Source of the DNA: Trichobilharzia szidati
Lineage: Eukaryota > Platyhelminthes > Trematoda > Strigeidida > Schistosomatidae
DNA length: 64,000 bases
Assembly (NCBI GenBank): GCA_944472155.2
Contig: OX235279.1
Span: forward strand, 63,027,564 to 63,091,563
Reading direction: 5' to 3'
A program made the position numbers and the translations under genes. This document shows, in pieces, positions 22,348-34,009 of this stretch; the first letter of the stretch is position 1, and the number at the start of each line of letters is the position of its first letter. Below the pieces are notes generated by a model. It worked only from the letters and a program-made list of their open reading frames with translations. It searched no databases and was not told the origin of the DNA.

Positions 22348-22693
22348 TTCAAGTATTGGTTTGTAGGGATTTGACTGATTGGTTATGGGATTTCATCATG
22401 AGCTGACATCAATTAGAGAACCATTTGAAAACCGGCTGGGAGTACTAGACAGCTGATTCGTCCTAGTTTGGGACTCCTCATCAGTATGCACACACCACCG
22501 CGCCAGGGTTCGAACCCAGAACATTCTGGTTACAAGGCAAGCTAGCTCGTAGACCATCAAGCCCCTGGGACCCGGTTCAATGGCCAGTCCATGAATTCCG
22601 ACTTCTGCCAATTCACGACATCGTACAACCACTAGCCAATGTCTTCGGTGAGTATTTGTCCTCCCACCGGACCTGCCGTGCCTACCGGCCGAA
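22348..22693 (-). mobile_element. Full-length hammerhead/tRNA SINE with TSD
   Basis: A single copy inserted in the Gypsy RT gene. The flanks AATCGGTGGAA (22337-22347) and AATCGGCGGAA (22694-22704) are an 11-base target-site duplication with one difference, which fixes the element at 346 bases. On the minus strand it has a leader, tRNA-like A-box region (GGCTTGATGGTCTACGAGC) and B-box (GGGTTCGAACCC). A hammerhead-like segment follows (stem II GTCC-CAAACTA-GGAC, GAATC, stem III AGCTGTC), then the tail ending CCAATACTTGA. The CUGANGA core has decayed (ATGAGGA at the aligned position). Pol III transcription and LINE-driven insertion are inferred. Confidence 0.85.
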
Positions 22694-22960
22694 AATCGGC
22701 GGAACGTTTGTGCTGCATTCTTGAAACTGAGTTGCATTCGTGGAAATTCATCAGACAAAGGGGCGTAATGATAGCCGTGATCGAAATTTCTTCTGGTGCT
22801 ATCGGGATTTGATTGTATGGTTTAACCAAATCTATTTTCGAAAAAATAGTTGCACCAGAAAGTGTTGCCGTTAAGTCATGTACGTGAAGCAACGGATAGT
22901 AACCAGGTCCCGGGTTGTCCTGAGGTTGTGATGTGACGTATAAAATTGCTGGTTATGCAC
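22694..22960 (-). pseudogene. Gypsy RT, 5' half
   Basis: The minus strand reads HVHDLTATLSGATIFSKIDL, VKPYNQIPIAPEEISITAII, TPLCLMNFHECN and NAAQTFRRF. This is the Gypsy RT motif order (hi.dl...L.GA.iFSKiDL..aYhQIpi...di.kTAi.TpfGlfef...pFGL.NAaqtFqR). The SINE at 22348-22693 interrupts it just after TFRRF; the gene resumes on the other side at FVDEAF. The conserved GLFEF/PFGL stretch is partly scrambled. Confidence 0.75.
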
Positions 22961-23399
22961 GGCAGACCATTGAAGGGACAACTAAGTTCTGGATATCTGT
23001 CAACCGTCGGCCGAAAAGTTGGGTCAGTTGTCGCTTTCTTATCGACCAGTGACAAGCTGTAACATATGTAGGTAATGCCTTTAGTAGGCAGTCTAGTAGT
23101 ACCATCTATCAGTCATCATATGCGGACATCTACGAGTAGATCATGATGGTTAAGTAGGTCAGTGTCGATGATAGACATTGTGACTTCAGAAAGGAGGAAA
23201 ATACACTGAGTGATTTTGCGTAAACCTACTTTCAGACAGATGCACTTCCTACCAACGGTTACAATAGCTTTTCACTCTCAGCCCGTAAGTTGAAGGTAAG
23301 TTTCTTCTGTCGATCTGCCCCAGTAGCTGGAATGACGCTGGCTTCAGCGCTTGTGTTCACCAAGTACTGCGTCTTATTAAATACCCTTCAAACGTAAGG

Positions 23400-24215
23400 T
23401 AGGAGGTTACTGCTACCGACCAGGGTTGCTGCTAACACATGGCAGCAGGACGGTTTCCCACAGTCTCTGAGTCTTTGTCAAAATTACAGGGCTTTCGGCA
23501 TCTTTCAGCTTCCTGGCTATAAGCGGAATGATGACAACACCAGTAAGAGTTTTTGGGTGAACATGGCCTGGATTTTGATCGACTAGGTGACCTTCTACCA
23601 TAAGATGAATTTTGTCTACTGTAGGAGAAAATGCGGGAACTGTTTGATCTAAATGGCTGCTTAACAGAGCTGCATAACTCCTTAGTTTCAGTGTCACTAA
23701 TTGAAGACCGTTTACCTATCAAGCAGATTCCAATGACTGCCTACGGCGACATTGTCGGAATTCTATTGGCTGAGGTGGTTAAATCGTGGATGACGATACC
23801 TTGAATTGTCTCAAGCACAGTCTGGCCGTGGAAACTTACTTGTGAACAACTCTGTAAAGTGTTCCTCAGTGAACTGACGTTGGCCAATAACTTCTTGCAT
23901 ACGTGCAAGCATATGTGAGGCGTAATGATCACTCAGCTTAAAACTGCGAAACAGTCCATCGAGGCCCTGCCGATCCGAGAGATCATTCGTCTTAAGGAGG
24001 GCTGCTTTAAGCATCTCGAGAGAGTTTCTCACCCGTGGGCTGAATATTTGCCCAGCAACACATCTATTTAATTCCCTCAGTAGTGAATAACTGCAAGGAA
24101 CTGTGAACATTGGCCAGTGGTTTCTTGTTGACTGCTTCTGCAGTGTTTGACCAAAACGGTGCGAGACGAATAGAGATGAGGATGAGCTTTGGTGAATGGT
24201 CACTGGTGGTAAAAA
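23400..24215 (-). pseudogene. Gypsy gag remnant
   Basis: The minus strand gives FGQTLQKQSTRNHWPMFTVP, then NSLEMLKAALLKTNDLSDRQ, GLDGLFRSFKLSDHYASHML, ARMQEVIGQRQFTEEHFTEL and FTSKFP. This is the classic Gypsy capsid pattern (yd.LKaalLkrtglSdrqrl..Lf....lgdr.ps.lLrrM...ig....de...k.lfl..LP). Downstream (23400-23740) is basic and Ser-rich sequence, where a nucleocapsid would lie, but no CCHC knuckle is clear. Frameshifts break the frame. Confidence 0.7.
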
Positions 24216-24239
24216 GGATTTTAAATATATAACTCAAGA

Positions 24240-24950
24240 TCAAATATAAAATAGAACTAACTCAGTAGATTTCTTTGCTTGTTTACCAAATAAGATGAAA
24301 TTCTCGGAAGGGCTAACCAATTTAGGGAAAAATGAGGAGGTGCTGGTATTTACTGAAAGCATATTGGATGCTGACGCAATTTCCTATATCCATTGCTCCC
24401 AAAGTATTTGTTCTGAGTAGACCAAAGACAAATCAAAACATCAAGTTGACCGTACAGGACATGAAATATATCATGGGATCGAAGTCTTAGTGTGAGGATG
24501 ATTGCTTAACTAGCTAAGAATCCTGCACCAACGAACGAACGTAACACGACGGTGTTCCAAATGGCGTGGATACTTGACCACGAATCTCAGCTAAATGTGC
24601 CTACCCAAAAAGTGAAGGTCAGCATTCCATGTTGAGTGATGGATGCTGTGTGCCATTAATTTTGGGGAATGGTTTACCTCTATATGACATATAATCTGGA
24701 ACCTCCAAAAGAAAGGCTTTCCCGATTCTCTTGCCAGCACCGCTCTGGCCGCATTCACCTCCGCCTGCCTGACTAAAGCGTCTTCACCAAAGAACTCCCT
24801 CTGCTTAAGCGCGTTTGGCCAGCGACTTCCACCAGTAAAGTCGGACACTACCCTAACCAAGTGTTTGGTCAGTAAAATCCTACATGCGTCCACCAGTTTG
24901 TGTCGCTGTTGTAACAAGGAGACATACCACCTGGACCAAAGCTTCTAAAA
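24240..24950 (-). repeat. Gypsy 5' LTR/leader region
   Basis: Lies just upstream (minus strand) of the gag at 24.2 kb. Its 24240-24660 part matches 14290-14700, and its 24775-24945 part matches 7225-7380. Apparent coding frames here (24591-24917) have no family support. Confidence 0.55.
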
Positions 24951-25165
24951 TATATCTGCTCAACAAATGACTTGCCTCCACCTTTTGAATAAATTATCAC
25001 CAAGATATTCTGCACTAATCCCTACCGAGTTGTCTCTTATTTGTGGTAGCTTAGGGAATGTTATCACTTTGTGGTGTTCACTGTTCGAGTTAAGTAAAAC
25101 TAAAGGTCGATTATTTATAATGCGTTCAGATTCAATAAAGTGATAAGGCTTTCATCAGTCATCGG
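24951..25165. other. Unassigned sequence between remnants
   Basis: Nothing recognised in this short interval between the Gypsy leader and the Pao remnant. Confidence 0.35.
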
Positions 25166-25169
25166 TCGT

Positions 25170-26215
25170 TCATTAAGAAGTTGGCGTGAAATCCTATGTA
25201 CGGTATGGACCATATGTTCCCAAGCGCTACTTTAATGGTTTGCAGCCAGCAGGTTGAAATGCCAATATGTACCTTTACTCACTATGGTGCTGTGTACTCC
25301 TTCTTGCTTCCATTCCCCTATGCACTTATCAATAGCTGTTAAATTTACCACACTTGCAGTCTCTGCTTCTACCTGACTGCCACCAGGTTCGATGATTATC
25401 TCGGATACTGGCCAGTTTTGTTCTGGAACCACTTAAGAATCTGGGGCCCACATACCACGCCTTGGGAGATCCATCCCTAGCGAGCATTCCAAGAGGTGTA
25501 AAATTTGCCATATTCAGGACGGCACATACCTCAATTGAAAAACTTTTGTGTCTTTTGAATTGTTGAGACTTGGTTAACCACGATGCCTTAAAGCGATTTA
25601 CACTATTAATGTGATACAGAAAATATTCGTGTCAGTCCAATATGTCACCTCTGGAAAAACAGTATTGGCCATCAATGCAGCTACAGGTAGTTCTAGCCGT
25701 GATATGGTTTGAACCTGAAGAGGTGTTATACGAGATTTTGCCATAATACAACGATCCCGAGCGTTTGTATACCTTTCGAAATATCATATATATTCAACTG
25801 CACCATATCCACATTCAGAAGCATCGTAGAAGATAAGTGACCTCTTTGTGAACTATTTCACGTACAAAGACCGTAAACAATGCAGGAAGGATATGTCAGC
25901 AACCATTTCAGAACTACCTAGAAATTTGATCGTCATGTCTACTTCATGTTTGGGTATTTGTTCATCCCAAGCCAAGCCGACTCTGTATAATCTTTGTGGC
26001 ACTTACCCACTGGGTAGAACAACAGGCGTCAGAAAATGAGGCTTTCAACGACAGAATTCCATATGTGTTTACGGGTCTCCCAGGTATATGGATTTCATAA
26101 ACAAAGGTACCTTCGTTTGTGTCCTAAGACAAACCTAAAATGGATTTAACAGGGTGTATTTCAAAGTCCATTTCTCTCACTACTGGTGCAAGTTCTTTCG
26201 TTGGTTTAAACCCTC
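25170..26215 (-). pseudogene. BEL/Pao pol remnant
   Basis: Reads 26215 to 25170 on the minus strand. FKPTKELAPVVREMDFEIHP and EGTFVYEIHIPGRPVNT resemble the Pao RT-to-RNase H lead-in. MANFTPLGMLARDG followed by PKAWYVGPRFL resembles the RNase H/pre-integrase join (hadlaSRG.....WW.GP.fL). IDKCIGEWKQEGV and GTYWHFNLLAANH resemble the integrase end (W.fnpp.a.H.GG.WEr). Many stops; the 5' RT domains and the final integrase part are absent. Confidence 0.6.
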
Positions 26216-26345
26216 GGTTAACAAAGATGCGCACTCAAACAAAAGATGTACAACAGTCCAAGACGAACAACAAAATGGAAGATGTTATATGAAGTACTAC
26301 TTTAGTATTTAACAGTATAATATTAGACTTAACACAACTGGCTCA
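26214..26345. repeat. LTR-end-like repeat, copy at 13.5 kb
   Basis: Partner of 13480-13645. It sits at the boundary between the Pao remnant and the next Gypsy remnant, as expected for a terminal repeat. Confidence 0.4.
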
Positions 26346-28330
26346 CAGCTGTCCCTACAGCCTCGTCAGATGCATCTACCACTAATGCAAAAGCAGAAAG
26401 TGTATCAGGATACTTTAGGGTTATGGCTTTGTTGGAGTGTCCTTCAGTTGTGTAGTTATATCGGATGACAACTTAAAGCCCTTCGGTTATCCTCTTAGTG
26501 CAGTAGTTGTGCTGTCTTTGATTAGGAATAAAACGTTGACCGAATTTGATCAACCCCAGAAGAATTCGAAAATGGGCGACGGAAGTAGGCAGGGGATAAT
26601 GTCCGATTGTGTCCACCTCTTTGTGCACTGATATGGTCCCAGTGCTGGCAACGGCGTGTCCTAGGAACTCTGTTGTTTCTTCCATGAAAACTCAATCTAG
26701 TTAGCATGCTGTTGCCTTCCAGTGTGTGCAAACCTCCCGAAAGTATGTTCACGTCAATGCTACTGATGGTTGGGTCATCTGTACAGGCCTTGGCAAACGG
26801 TAGGTCACATAATAAGTCATCCACACATCTTTGAAGTTTTATGCGGTATTCCGAAGACTAAATGGCATCCATACAAACTCATACAATCCCAATATGCTGT
26901 TAATGGCCGTTTTAGGTACATTTTCCTTATCCACCAGAATAATCTGATAGGCATAAACTAAATCTATTTTAGTAAACGTTTTGGTGCCGCGAGAATTGTC
27001 AGTTTTTTCCAATTTGTGATGTGCTGATTATCTGTCTAAGACTAGTTGTTTATTTAGGGCTCTGTAATCACCACATGAGCGCCAGCTGGTTTGATTTATA
27101 TTAGACAACGGTGAAGCCCGCTGACACTTCGAGAGACGAATAACCCCCAATTGAAACATGTGGTTGAATTCCTCCTTTGCTACTTTAATTTCGTCTGAGA
27201 TTGAGCTATTGATCTAGTGAAAGCTGCGACGTCGTATGCGTGAGTAACTTTTGGAACCAACCATGGAGTTTCGAGGTTTGGTTGCAGTTAAAGAAAGAAA
27301 TTCCGCAAGTATTTTACGGAATTTTTCCCTTGATACTGGTGGGATCGGACCAGATTTAATGATCGCTCTCCTTGCTATTTGTAAACGGGGACGTTTCTCC
27401 CATTGTTAGTCTTCTCTTCCGGGTATAAACTAGTAGGTCATGCCACCCTATGAAGTCATTATTGAGGGTTGCTAGGTCTAGGGCGGAAAGAGTGAAAATC
27501 CATGGCAGCTGCAAACTAAACTCGAGGTCAAAGACTAGTGTGTTTTACCCGAAAGTCGTGATTGGATTTTATTGGCAGCCCGTGAACTGACGGGGCTCTT
27601 GTCGACCCCGCCTTTGTTTTTTATACGATACAGAGTGAAGCTACTGCATCGACAGACAAGTCTGTGCTGTAGTTTCTATCCTTGATGGAGAATAAGTGGC
27701 TGTTCAGGCCCCGCGTCTTGGTTGTGGACACGTGAAAAGGAGCCCGTCGTTCTCCTGTTGTTTTTGAGATAACTTAGGTCAGGTAAATATCGCTGTTTGT
27801 TTCTTTGACTGTCCAACAACCCTCCATCAAAACTGTCCTGATCTGGTTTGTCTTCATCTGCTTCTTGACCTAGAAAGCTTCCTGTTAGGTAATCGACCTC
27901 GACTACTTTGTGTTAGATATGACTGTGCTTCCGCTAATTATCTAACGTTGGTCACAATTTCCGAGACTATGAGGCAGTTACCAATACCCGCATGGTTGAC
28001 CTGACCTTCTATGAGTCGTCGATTCTCCAATAATCGATCTATGTTGCGCACTAGGTGCATTAGATGGTGGCCAGAATCTTAAGCATCCAGTTGCACATAA
28101 TCTAGAATGGCTTGCATCCAGTCTTGCTTCAATACCATCCCACCCAACATGATATCTTCCACCAGCTGTCGCGGCTGGCGCACAAACTATGATGGGGATC
28201 TACCTTCCATGCTCCCCCTTGAAACAACCTTTGTAAACGGACCTTTGGTTTTCAGACATAAAGATGCCTTTTACCAACTAGCGCTTATGGCTGCTTGGAC
28301 AAGCTAGCTAAAGTATGAGCTCCAGCACCT
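26340..28330 (-). pseudogene. Second minus-strand Gypsy pol remnant
   Basis: Going from 28.3 to 26.3 kb on the minus strand: a weak gag-like stretch (LVEDIMLGGMVLKQDWMQAI), then linker text. RT follows (FNHMFQLGVIRLSKCQRASP, SCGDYRALNKQL, FTKIDLVYAYQIILVDKENV, PKTAINSILGLYEFVWMPFS). Next are the RT end (TEFLGHAVASTGTISVHKEV, LLGLIKFGQRFIPN) and the start of RNase H (LVVDASDEAVGTAVSQ). The catalytic YXDD appears only as VWMTYYV-like scrambled text. Different in wording from the 21.8-24.2 kb element, so a separate family. Confidence 0.7.
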
Positions 28331-31012
28331 ACTAGCCAATCCGATAAGGTAAGTGAAAATGCACATCTCTATTCTTGAGGATCTCAAGCTAAATCCCATA
28401 CCGATTGAAGTAGTGCCGTAGTTGTGCAAACCATATTTCCGCATGATGTCTGTCAAATTCAAGAAATTTAACTTTGGTTGTTATTAAAGAATCTACCTCG
28501 ACAGAAATAGGGTTTTTAAATAAAATCCGTCTTTCGTAAATGAAACGCTGGAATTAATGAAAATTTAAACTAAAAGGTCACACTAATAAAACAGACCGGA
28601 GAAAGCAACCAAAGAAACCAAAATATATGAATTGTAAGTAATTATCATGGAATGGGAGTGTTGCGAACGAATAAAGTAGCCAATGCCTACATCAAAATAA
28701 TTACCCCGTTTATCTACCAAAAGCCTCTGTTATTGCAAAAGACAATCATGAGGTTTGAAAGTCCTTTTTTTTAAAGTATGGCAGTGGGCAAGTACAGCAG
28801 CAAAACAGCCAAACAAACGAAGGGCATTTATCATTCAATACATTCTAGTAGATAAAGAAAGGTTAACACATTCATGGAGAAAGGAGAATGGTTCTCTGGT
28901 GGATCCTTGTCTTTTGGCGAGGTCTTCCCCTTTTTCTAACAGAAAGAAGCGTGTTTCGCTCGTAAGATTTAGATATGACGAAGAAGATTTGTAGCTCAAG
29001 TAGATGATTTTGATGTGGTTGTGTTCTCTGAGCTAGATAGTTAATTTTCGAATCTTTCATTGCCCTACTAGAAAGCATCTTCAGCGCATAGTTCAGTTTG
29101 AAGTTATATTTGGAAGGTATATATAGTTTCTACCTGGTTATTCATCTCAATCTTCGTGACACCTTAGTCGCCACGATTGTAAAATAGCACAAATACACAA
29201 ATAGTAATAACGTGTTATACAAAAATGAAAATAAACAAATAAGAAAAGTGGAAATATGGGTAATAAGGTGAACTGTGTATCAAAAACGACATTTGAACTC
29301 ACTAGTTGCAAGGTACTAGTTGTACTCTTGACTAGATACACTACAAAAGCTTTGCTAAACTTAATACATTAGGTTATCCAATCCATTAATACACCGTCTG
29401 ACTTGTAAGTATTGGTAACAGAATGCATATCAAAACATTCCTTCATTTAGGGATGTGCTGTGGTGGGCAGTATATCTTTAGAGAATAAAAATTAAGGTTA
29501 TTTAAGGGAGAGATTTTGGAATTTATCTGACCAGCTTGGCTGAACTATGGACTCTGAGTATGTGCGTGTTAACAGTGCAAGTAAGGGGCACAAAAAATGG
29601 CGTCTGAGCGTGACTGGATACATACATGGTAAAGCAAAACTTAAAAAATCTGAAATATCAGCAGTTCGTCTAGATGTTTATTTAGTTAGTATTAAGTTGA
29701 TTCACTCTTATCTCTTAACCTTAGCCCTAGATTCATTTTGGTACACCACAGGCTGTCCTTCCAGAGAATGTTGGCAGGATGCCTGTAACCTCAGAACATA
29801 GGAGTTAACTGTAAAACCTACACGCAGCACCTTTTGTTAATGAAAATGGGTCAGGTGGTGCGGTGGTTCCAGACCAGTGAGACCATGCGTCTAAATGTCA
29901 TCTTCCTCACAGTAATGGAAAGTGGCAAGTCATCACTCCTTTTCCCATCAAGGATACCTATTCTACAAGGGGGAAGTTGGTACAGCTGGAATCGCAGAAC
30001 GATCCATATGGTATCGTCAGGAACATTGTATCCAATTTTTGAGGTTCTGTTGATACTCTGTAATGAGGAAGATAAATAAAGTTAGCAAGAGAAGAAATGA
30101 GAAACCCAAAAGCCTACGAAAAGTAGAGTGAATGTGACAGACACATATGAAAAATATAAAAATAAAAGAATATTTCTTATCTTTCTTTAACAGCCTTTCG
30201 AATAAATATTTATTTATCACGTTTATGATGAAAAGTCAATAAGAACCACATATATCGAAACTTCTTTTCATATGCGTACAGTAATTAAAAAATGCAGCAG
30301 TTATACGAAAACAATAATGTTCCAGCTAACAAAAGTAACATACTATTTCGGTCAGTTTACACGCCAATTAGAACGTGTAGGAGGCAGTTTACTACTGTTG
30401 AAGCTTGGTATATTACCAGAAAGTTTGAGTTTTACCAGTTACTGAGTCTGTTTCTAATGGAAGAAGACACTTCCAGTAGACAGCCAAAGACTAAGCAGTC
30501 GCTCTACAGGGCATTCACCGGTCCAAAAAACAAGATACAACCAGAAGGAAAACAAAGTCTCCATACCAAAATTCGAGCACTAGGCAAGTAATCTATTAGT
30601 CACTTGTGCATGATGTTCACTTTGTGTACGTCTCTCTAAAGATATTTAGGGAAGAAAAATACTCGGATGGAAATCTAAAGACATATGGGAATGTGAAGCT
30701 GTATAACATATCAGAAAATCAGGCGCTTAAGATACTAAATGCAGTTGCCCTTGGTTGACTTCTACGAGTAACAATCTTGCAATCGTCAATGCTTTTGATA
30801 GAAATTAACACAAACTTTTTCAGATTCAAATAATGATGAGTGAAAGGAAACTAAAAATCCTCATCCAATGAACCTTGAGTTTTGAGGAGCAGTCTCACTT
30901 AAAAGCAATAGTTTTACAATAAAATCAAGGGGAAATGAATACCTCGAAACTGTGCTAGGAATGGATGACAAGTATATATCCTGTATTTTTATATCTTAAA
31001 ATTTATTACCTG
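28331..31012. other. No gene recognised
   Basis: About 2.7 kb of AT-rich sequence. Plus-strand frames at 29547-29801, 29834-30079 and 30292-30591 were considered but show no known family pattern or splice context convincing enough to call. Confidence 0.4.
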
Positions 31013-31545
31013 ATAACAGATAGTTGCTGTGTGGAGGACAACATCATTCAGCGTCAAAAATAAGATCGGGATTTTCAACTCCAATGTGAAGTCAGTACTA
31101 CTATACGGATCAGAGACTTGGCGTGTCACAAAGAGCACCTCAAACAAGCTACAGACCTTCATTAACAGATGTCTTCGCTCAATACTCAAGATCAGATGGC
31201 CGGAAAGGATCAGCAACAAAGATCTCTGGGAGCGAACCAACCAGGAACCGATTGTGAAACAAATAGGCAGGAAGAAATGGAGATGGATTGGCCACACTCT
31301 GAGGAAACCAGCAAGTGACATCACTAGACAAGCCCTCGAGTGGAACCCGAAAGGGAAGCGACGAGTTGGTCGTCCAAGGGTGACCTGGAGGAGATCATGT
31401 GAAGAGGAGATGAAAGCATGTGGGCAGACCTGGAGCCAGGTGAAAACTCTAGCAGAGAATCGAACGCAATGGAGACGCATGGCTGAAGCCCTATGTTCCT
31501 CTAGGAACTAAAGGAAATAATAATAATAATATAACAGATAGTTGC
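31013..31545 (+). mobile_element. Young RTE fragment with 15-bp TSD
   Basis: The element body is 31028-31530, flanked by a perfect duplication ATAACAGATAGTTGC at 31013-31027 and 31531-31545. It is severely 5'-truncated and ends in a (TAA)n tail, as RTE elements do. Its frame (from 31029, 160 residues) is open to the natural stop: VWRTTSFSVKNK, SVLLYGSETWR, RWIGHTLRKPASD, EWNPKGKRRVGRPRVTWRRS. This is the C-terminal domain after the RT. The sequence is nearly identical by eye to 61838-62340, so insertion is recent. Confidence 0.92.
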
Positions 31546-31740
31546 AATGAATTGTAACGAAATTATTTGTTGGAAGCAGATGGTTACTTTGAGGTACATT
31601 ATCCTAGGTGGAATTTCGCCATAGTTTCTTTCGCAGAAACTTGAAGTATTCAAGTCGCTTGACACCCCAGTAATCTGAAGACAAATACGATATTTTACCG
31701 GGTGTCTGCTTTTGTGTGAGCTACTTACAAGATTCATAAG

Positions 31741-31960
31741 TTGTATATATGTACGTATGTATCTATACATATACATATATCATCTGCAATGCTATCAAAT
31801 AGCGGAGAGATGGATTTAATGGCAATGGAAAGAAGTGATGGATGCCTGTAATACAGCATGGAAAACGTGAAAGGAAGACATAAGAGCACAACAAGGGGTA
31901 AAAAAGTAGCACAAAATGGAAGGTGAACAGAAGACCTTGAAGTGAACACTGGAATAACTG
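31741..31960 (+). repeat. 5' LTR of plus-strand Gypsy element
   Basis: Shares ordered motifs with 36382-36570: CTATCAA, TAGCGGAGAGA against TAGTGGAGAGA, GAAAGGAAGACATAAGAGCA against GAAAGGAAGACAAAAGGTCA, and AAAAAAGTAGCAC against AAAAAAGTAGTAC. The two copies have diverged well, which suggests an old insertion. Exact ends are uncertain; a TGG-starting primer-binding site may lie near 31956. Confidence 0.6.
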
Positions 31961-31979
31961 GTGGTGGAATTTGATGGAC

Positions 31980-32650
31980 ATGCAGCAGGCAGTGCAGCCG
32001 CTCCGTGCTACGAAGCTGGGGTTAGACGGAGACCGCTGGTTTTGACACCTAAGGTGATAATCCTACTTCATTGAGCGCTTCAGATACTCGAGACACAGTT
32101 TTTGGCTTCCTAGTTTATCAGAAGTGTTCCAGAACGCACTTCTCGGCAAATACAACTAGTCAACGGTGCACAACTTATGGACACTGGTAAGCTCGCAAAG
32201 GTGATCAGACAGCTACTGAGCACAAATTTAACCGCAACAGAGACACTCAGAACAAACCACTGGGAATAAAAATCAAAGATTTGCAGCGCGAAGTAGCTCC
32301 TCTACGAATGAGCGGCAGAAGAGACCAACGCTTTGCATGTCACGAATCAGGACACTAGATAAAATACTTTCCGAAAAGATAGAAACGAAGCAATTTTAGA
32401 TAATTTAATATATGTCCTTGCTATCCTATAAGATTACAAGCATTGGAGCATTCAAGAGGGGGATAATGTACTCTGAGTGGCTACTGAATGACAAAGAAGT
32501 AGTATGTTTTAAAGATACAAAGGCGATAGTCTCACTAATAGATAAGAGTCTGTGCCAGAGGGTTAGAACATGTTCACTGACAGTTCAAACGGTAGGTGGG
32601 CATGTGTTAAAAATCACAGGCATGTCAAACTACAGCCTTAACGCCGAGTA
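31980..32650 (+). pseudogene. Gypsy gag zinc-knuckle and protease remnant
   Basis: A RFACHESGH string near 32331 looks like a partial CCHC nucleocapsid knuckle. The frame 32412-32651 follows with SEWLLNDKEVVCFKDTKAIV then SLIDKSLCQRVRTC and VGGHVLKITGMSN. This matches a Gypsy aspartic protease (v.G....f.iDTGA.vSLi......., .G..l.itG). The catalytic DTGA reads DTKA, so the active-site Gly is lost. The capsid part of gag is not recognisable. Confidence 0.55.
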
Positions 32651-32999
32651 ACTTTTCCATTCATCACTGTTGCTCAATTAGGGAAAACGGTACTTGGAGC
32701 TGATTTTCTGCGGTAGGTAAGTACAGTAACTAACATGAAGGAAAGAACTGTGACTTCAAAGTATGGACCTACCAGCATACATTGGAACAGCAAGACAATA
32801 GGGGTGGAGACGTCGAAAATACCTGCTGTATCAATGTTAGTAGAGAATATGATCATCTCTTCACTGGAGATGGAGACCCTCACGGTTATTGTGATAAGGT
32901 GAGGCATGAAAAACCAGTGACGGGTCGGAAAATGGCAATATTTACGAATTGAAGAGTTCCATGTCATTTAGAAGTTTGGTGAAAAGTGAAGATGTTAAA

Positions 33000-33658
33000 A
33001 GATGATATTGCTGAGGAAGCTGACATCCCGTATAGCTCTCCAGTCCTTTTAGTGATAAAAGCCAATGGGAAGTACAGATTCTGTACTGATTTCCGGCAGC
33101 TAAGCAGCATAACAGAACTAAGACCTTATGTGGTGGTGTGATGTAGACAATGTGTTCAAACATAATATTATTCTAACATATTCCCACAGTTCAACACTCC
33201 ATTAGCAACAGAATATATATATAGCTGTTTGGTCAACTGACAATATACGTTTGCTTCCATGTCTTGCCTTCTGCAGTTACACTTGTACTACGGCATCTGT
33301 ATCAGAAGCCATGGATAGCCTACAAATTGAAAATCTGTTTGCAGTTCCAGACCTCCAGTAAGGATACTGGCAAATGCTAATAAAATAAGGAGACAGAGAT
33401 AAGACAGTTTCGTCGTTGGGTAGAAACAATGTCGGTTTGAACGCATGTCGTATGGATTGGCAGGTGCACCTTTTACATTCAGACGACTAATGATGTTGTT
33501 ACTTAAAGACTTAAAGAACGTGGAATTGTACAATGATGATCTCGTCATATACAGTCAAACTGAAAGTGACCATATGGAACATATCGAAGCCATGTTTAGA
33601 CTAGTTGAACAGTTTGCACTACGTATTAACAAGAGAAACCTCACACAGAAAAAAGGAT
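33000..33658 (+). pseudogene. Gypsy reverse transcriptase remnant
   Basis: Starts with DIAEEADIPYSSPVLLVIKA then NGKYRFCTDFRQLSSIT (RT motif: SpwaSPvvlV.KkdG..RfcvDyR.LN). It ends with MSYGLAGAPFTFRRLMMLLL, ELYNDDLVIYSQTESDHMEH and LRINKRNLTQKK (pFGL.nAPatFqrlM, YLDDilv.s). The catalytic motif reads YNDD. Stops and frameshifts separate the two halves, and a palindromic SINE pair begins at 33659. Confidence 0.75.
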
Positions 33659-33985
33659 TTCAAGTATTGGTTTGTAGGGATTTGATTGGTTGGTTACGAG
33701 ATTTCATCATTAGCTGACATCGGTTACAGAACCATTGAAAAACCGGCTGGGAGTACTGGATGGCTGCTTCGTTCCACTGGTTTGGGACTCTTCAATAGTA
33801 CGCATACACAACCGCGCCAGGGTTCGAACCCAGGACCTTCTGGTTACAAGGTGAGCTAGCTCGTAGACTATTAAGTCACTGGGACGCGATCCAATTGCTA
33901 GTCTATGAATTCCGACTTCTGCCAATTCACGACATAGTGCGACCACTAGCCAATGTCTTCGGTGAGTATTTGTCCTCATTTAGAT
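33659..33985 (-). mobile_element. Hammerhead/tRNA SINE family A, left arm of pair
   Basis: Minus-strand copy with full 3' tail (CAAGTATTGGTTTGTAGGGA at 33660 on the plus strand), B-box complement GGTTCGAACCC and leader ending near 33980 (GGTGAGTATTTGTCCTC). The ribozyme segment reads TTGAAGA where CUGAAGA is expected, plus GAAGC and CATCC at the cleavage area, so it is likely dead. It interrupts a Gypsy RT. Confidence 0.8.
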
Positions 33986-34009
33986 ATCAATGAAATGCTC
34001 AGTAGCCGC

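Noticed and set aside
30292..30591. 99-residue plus-strand frame as a gene
   Set aside because: No recognisable domain, no convincing splice sites and no repeat partner; could be chance.
30989..31480. 163-residue minus-strand frame
   Set aside because: Antisense shadow of the RTE 3' fragment; the same shadow recurs at 61742-62294.
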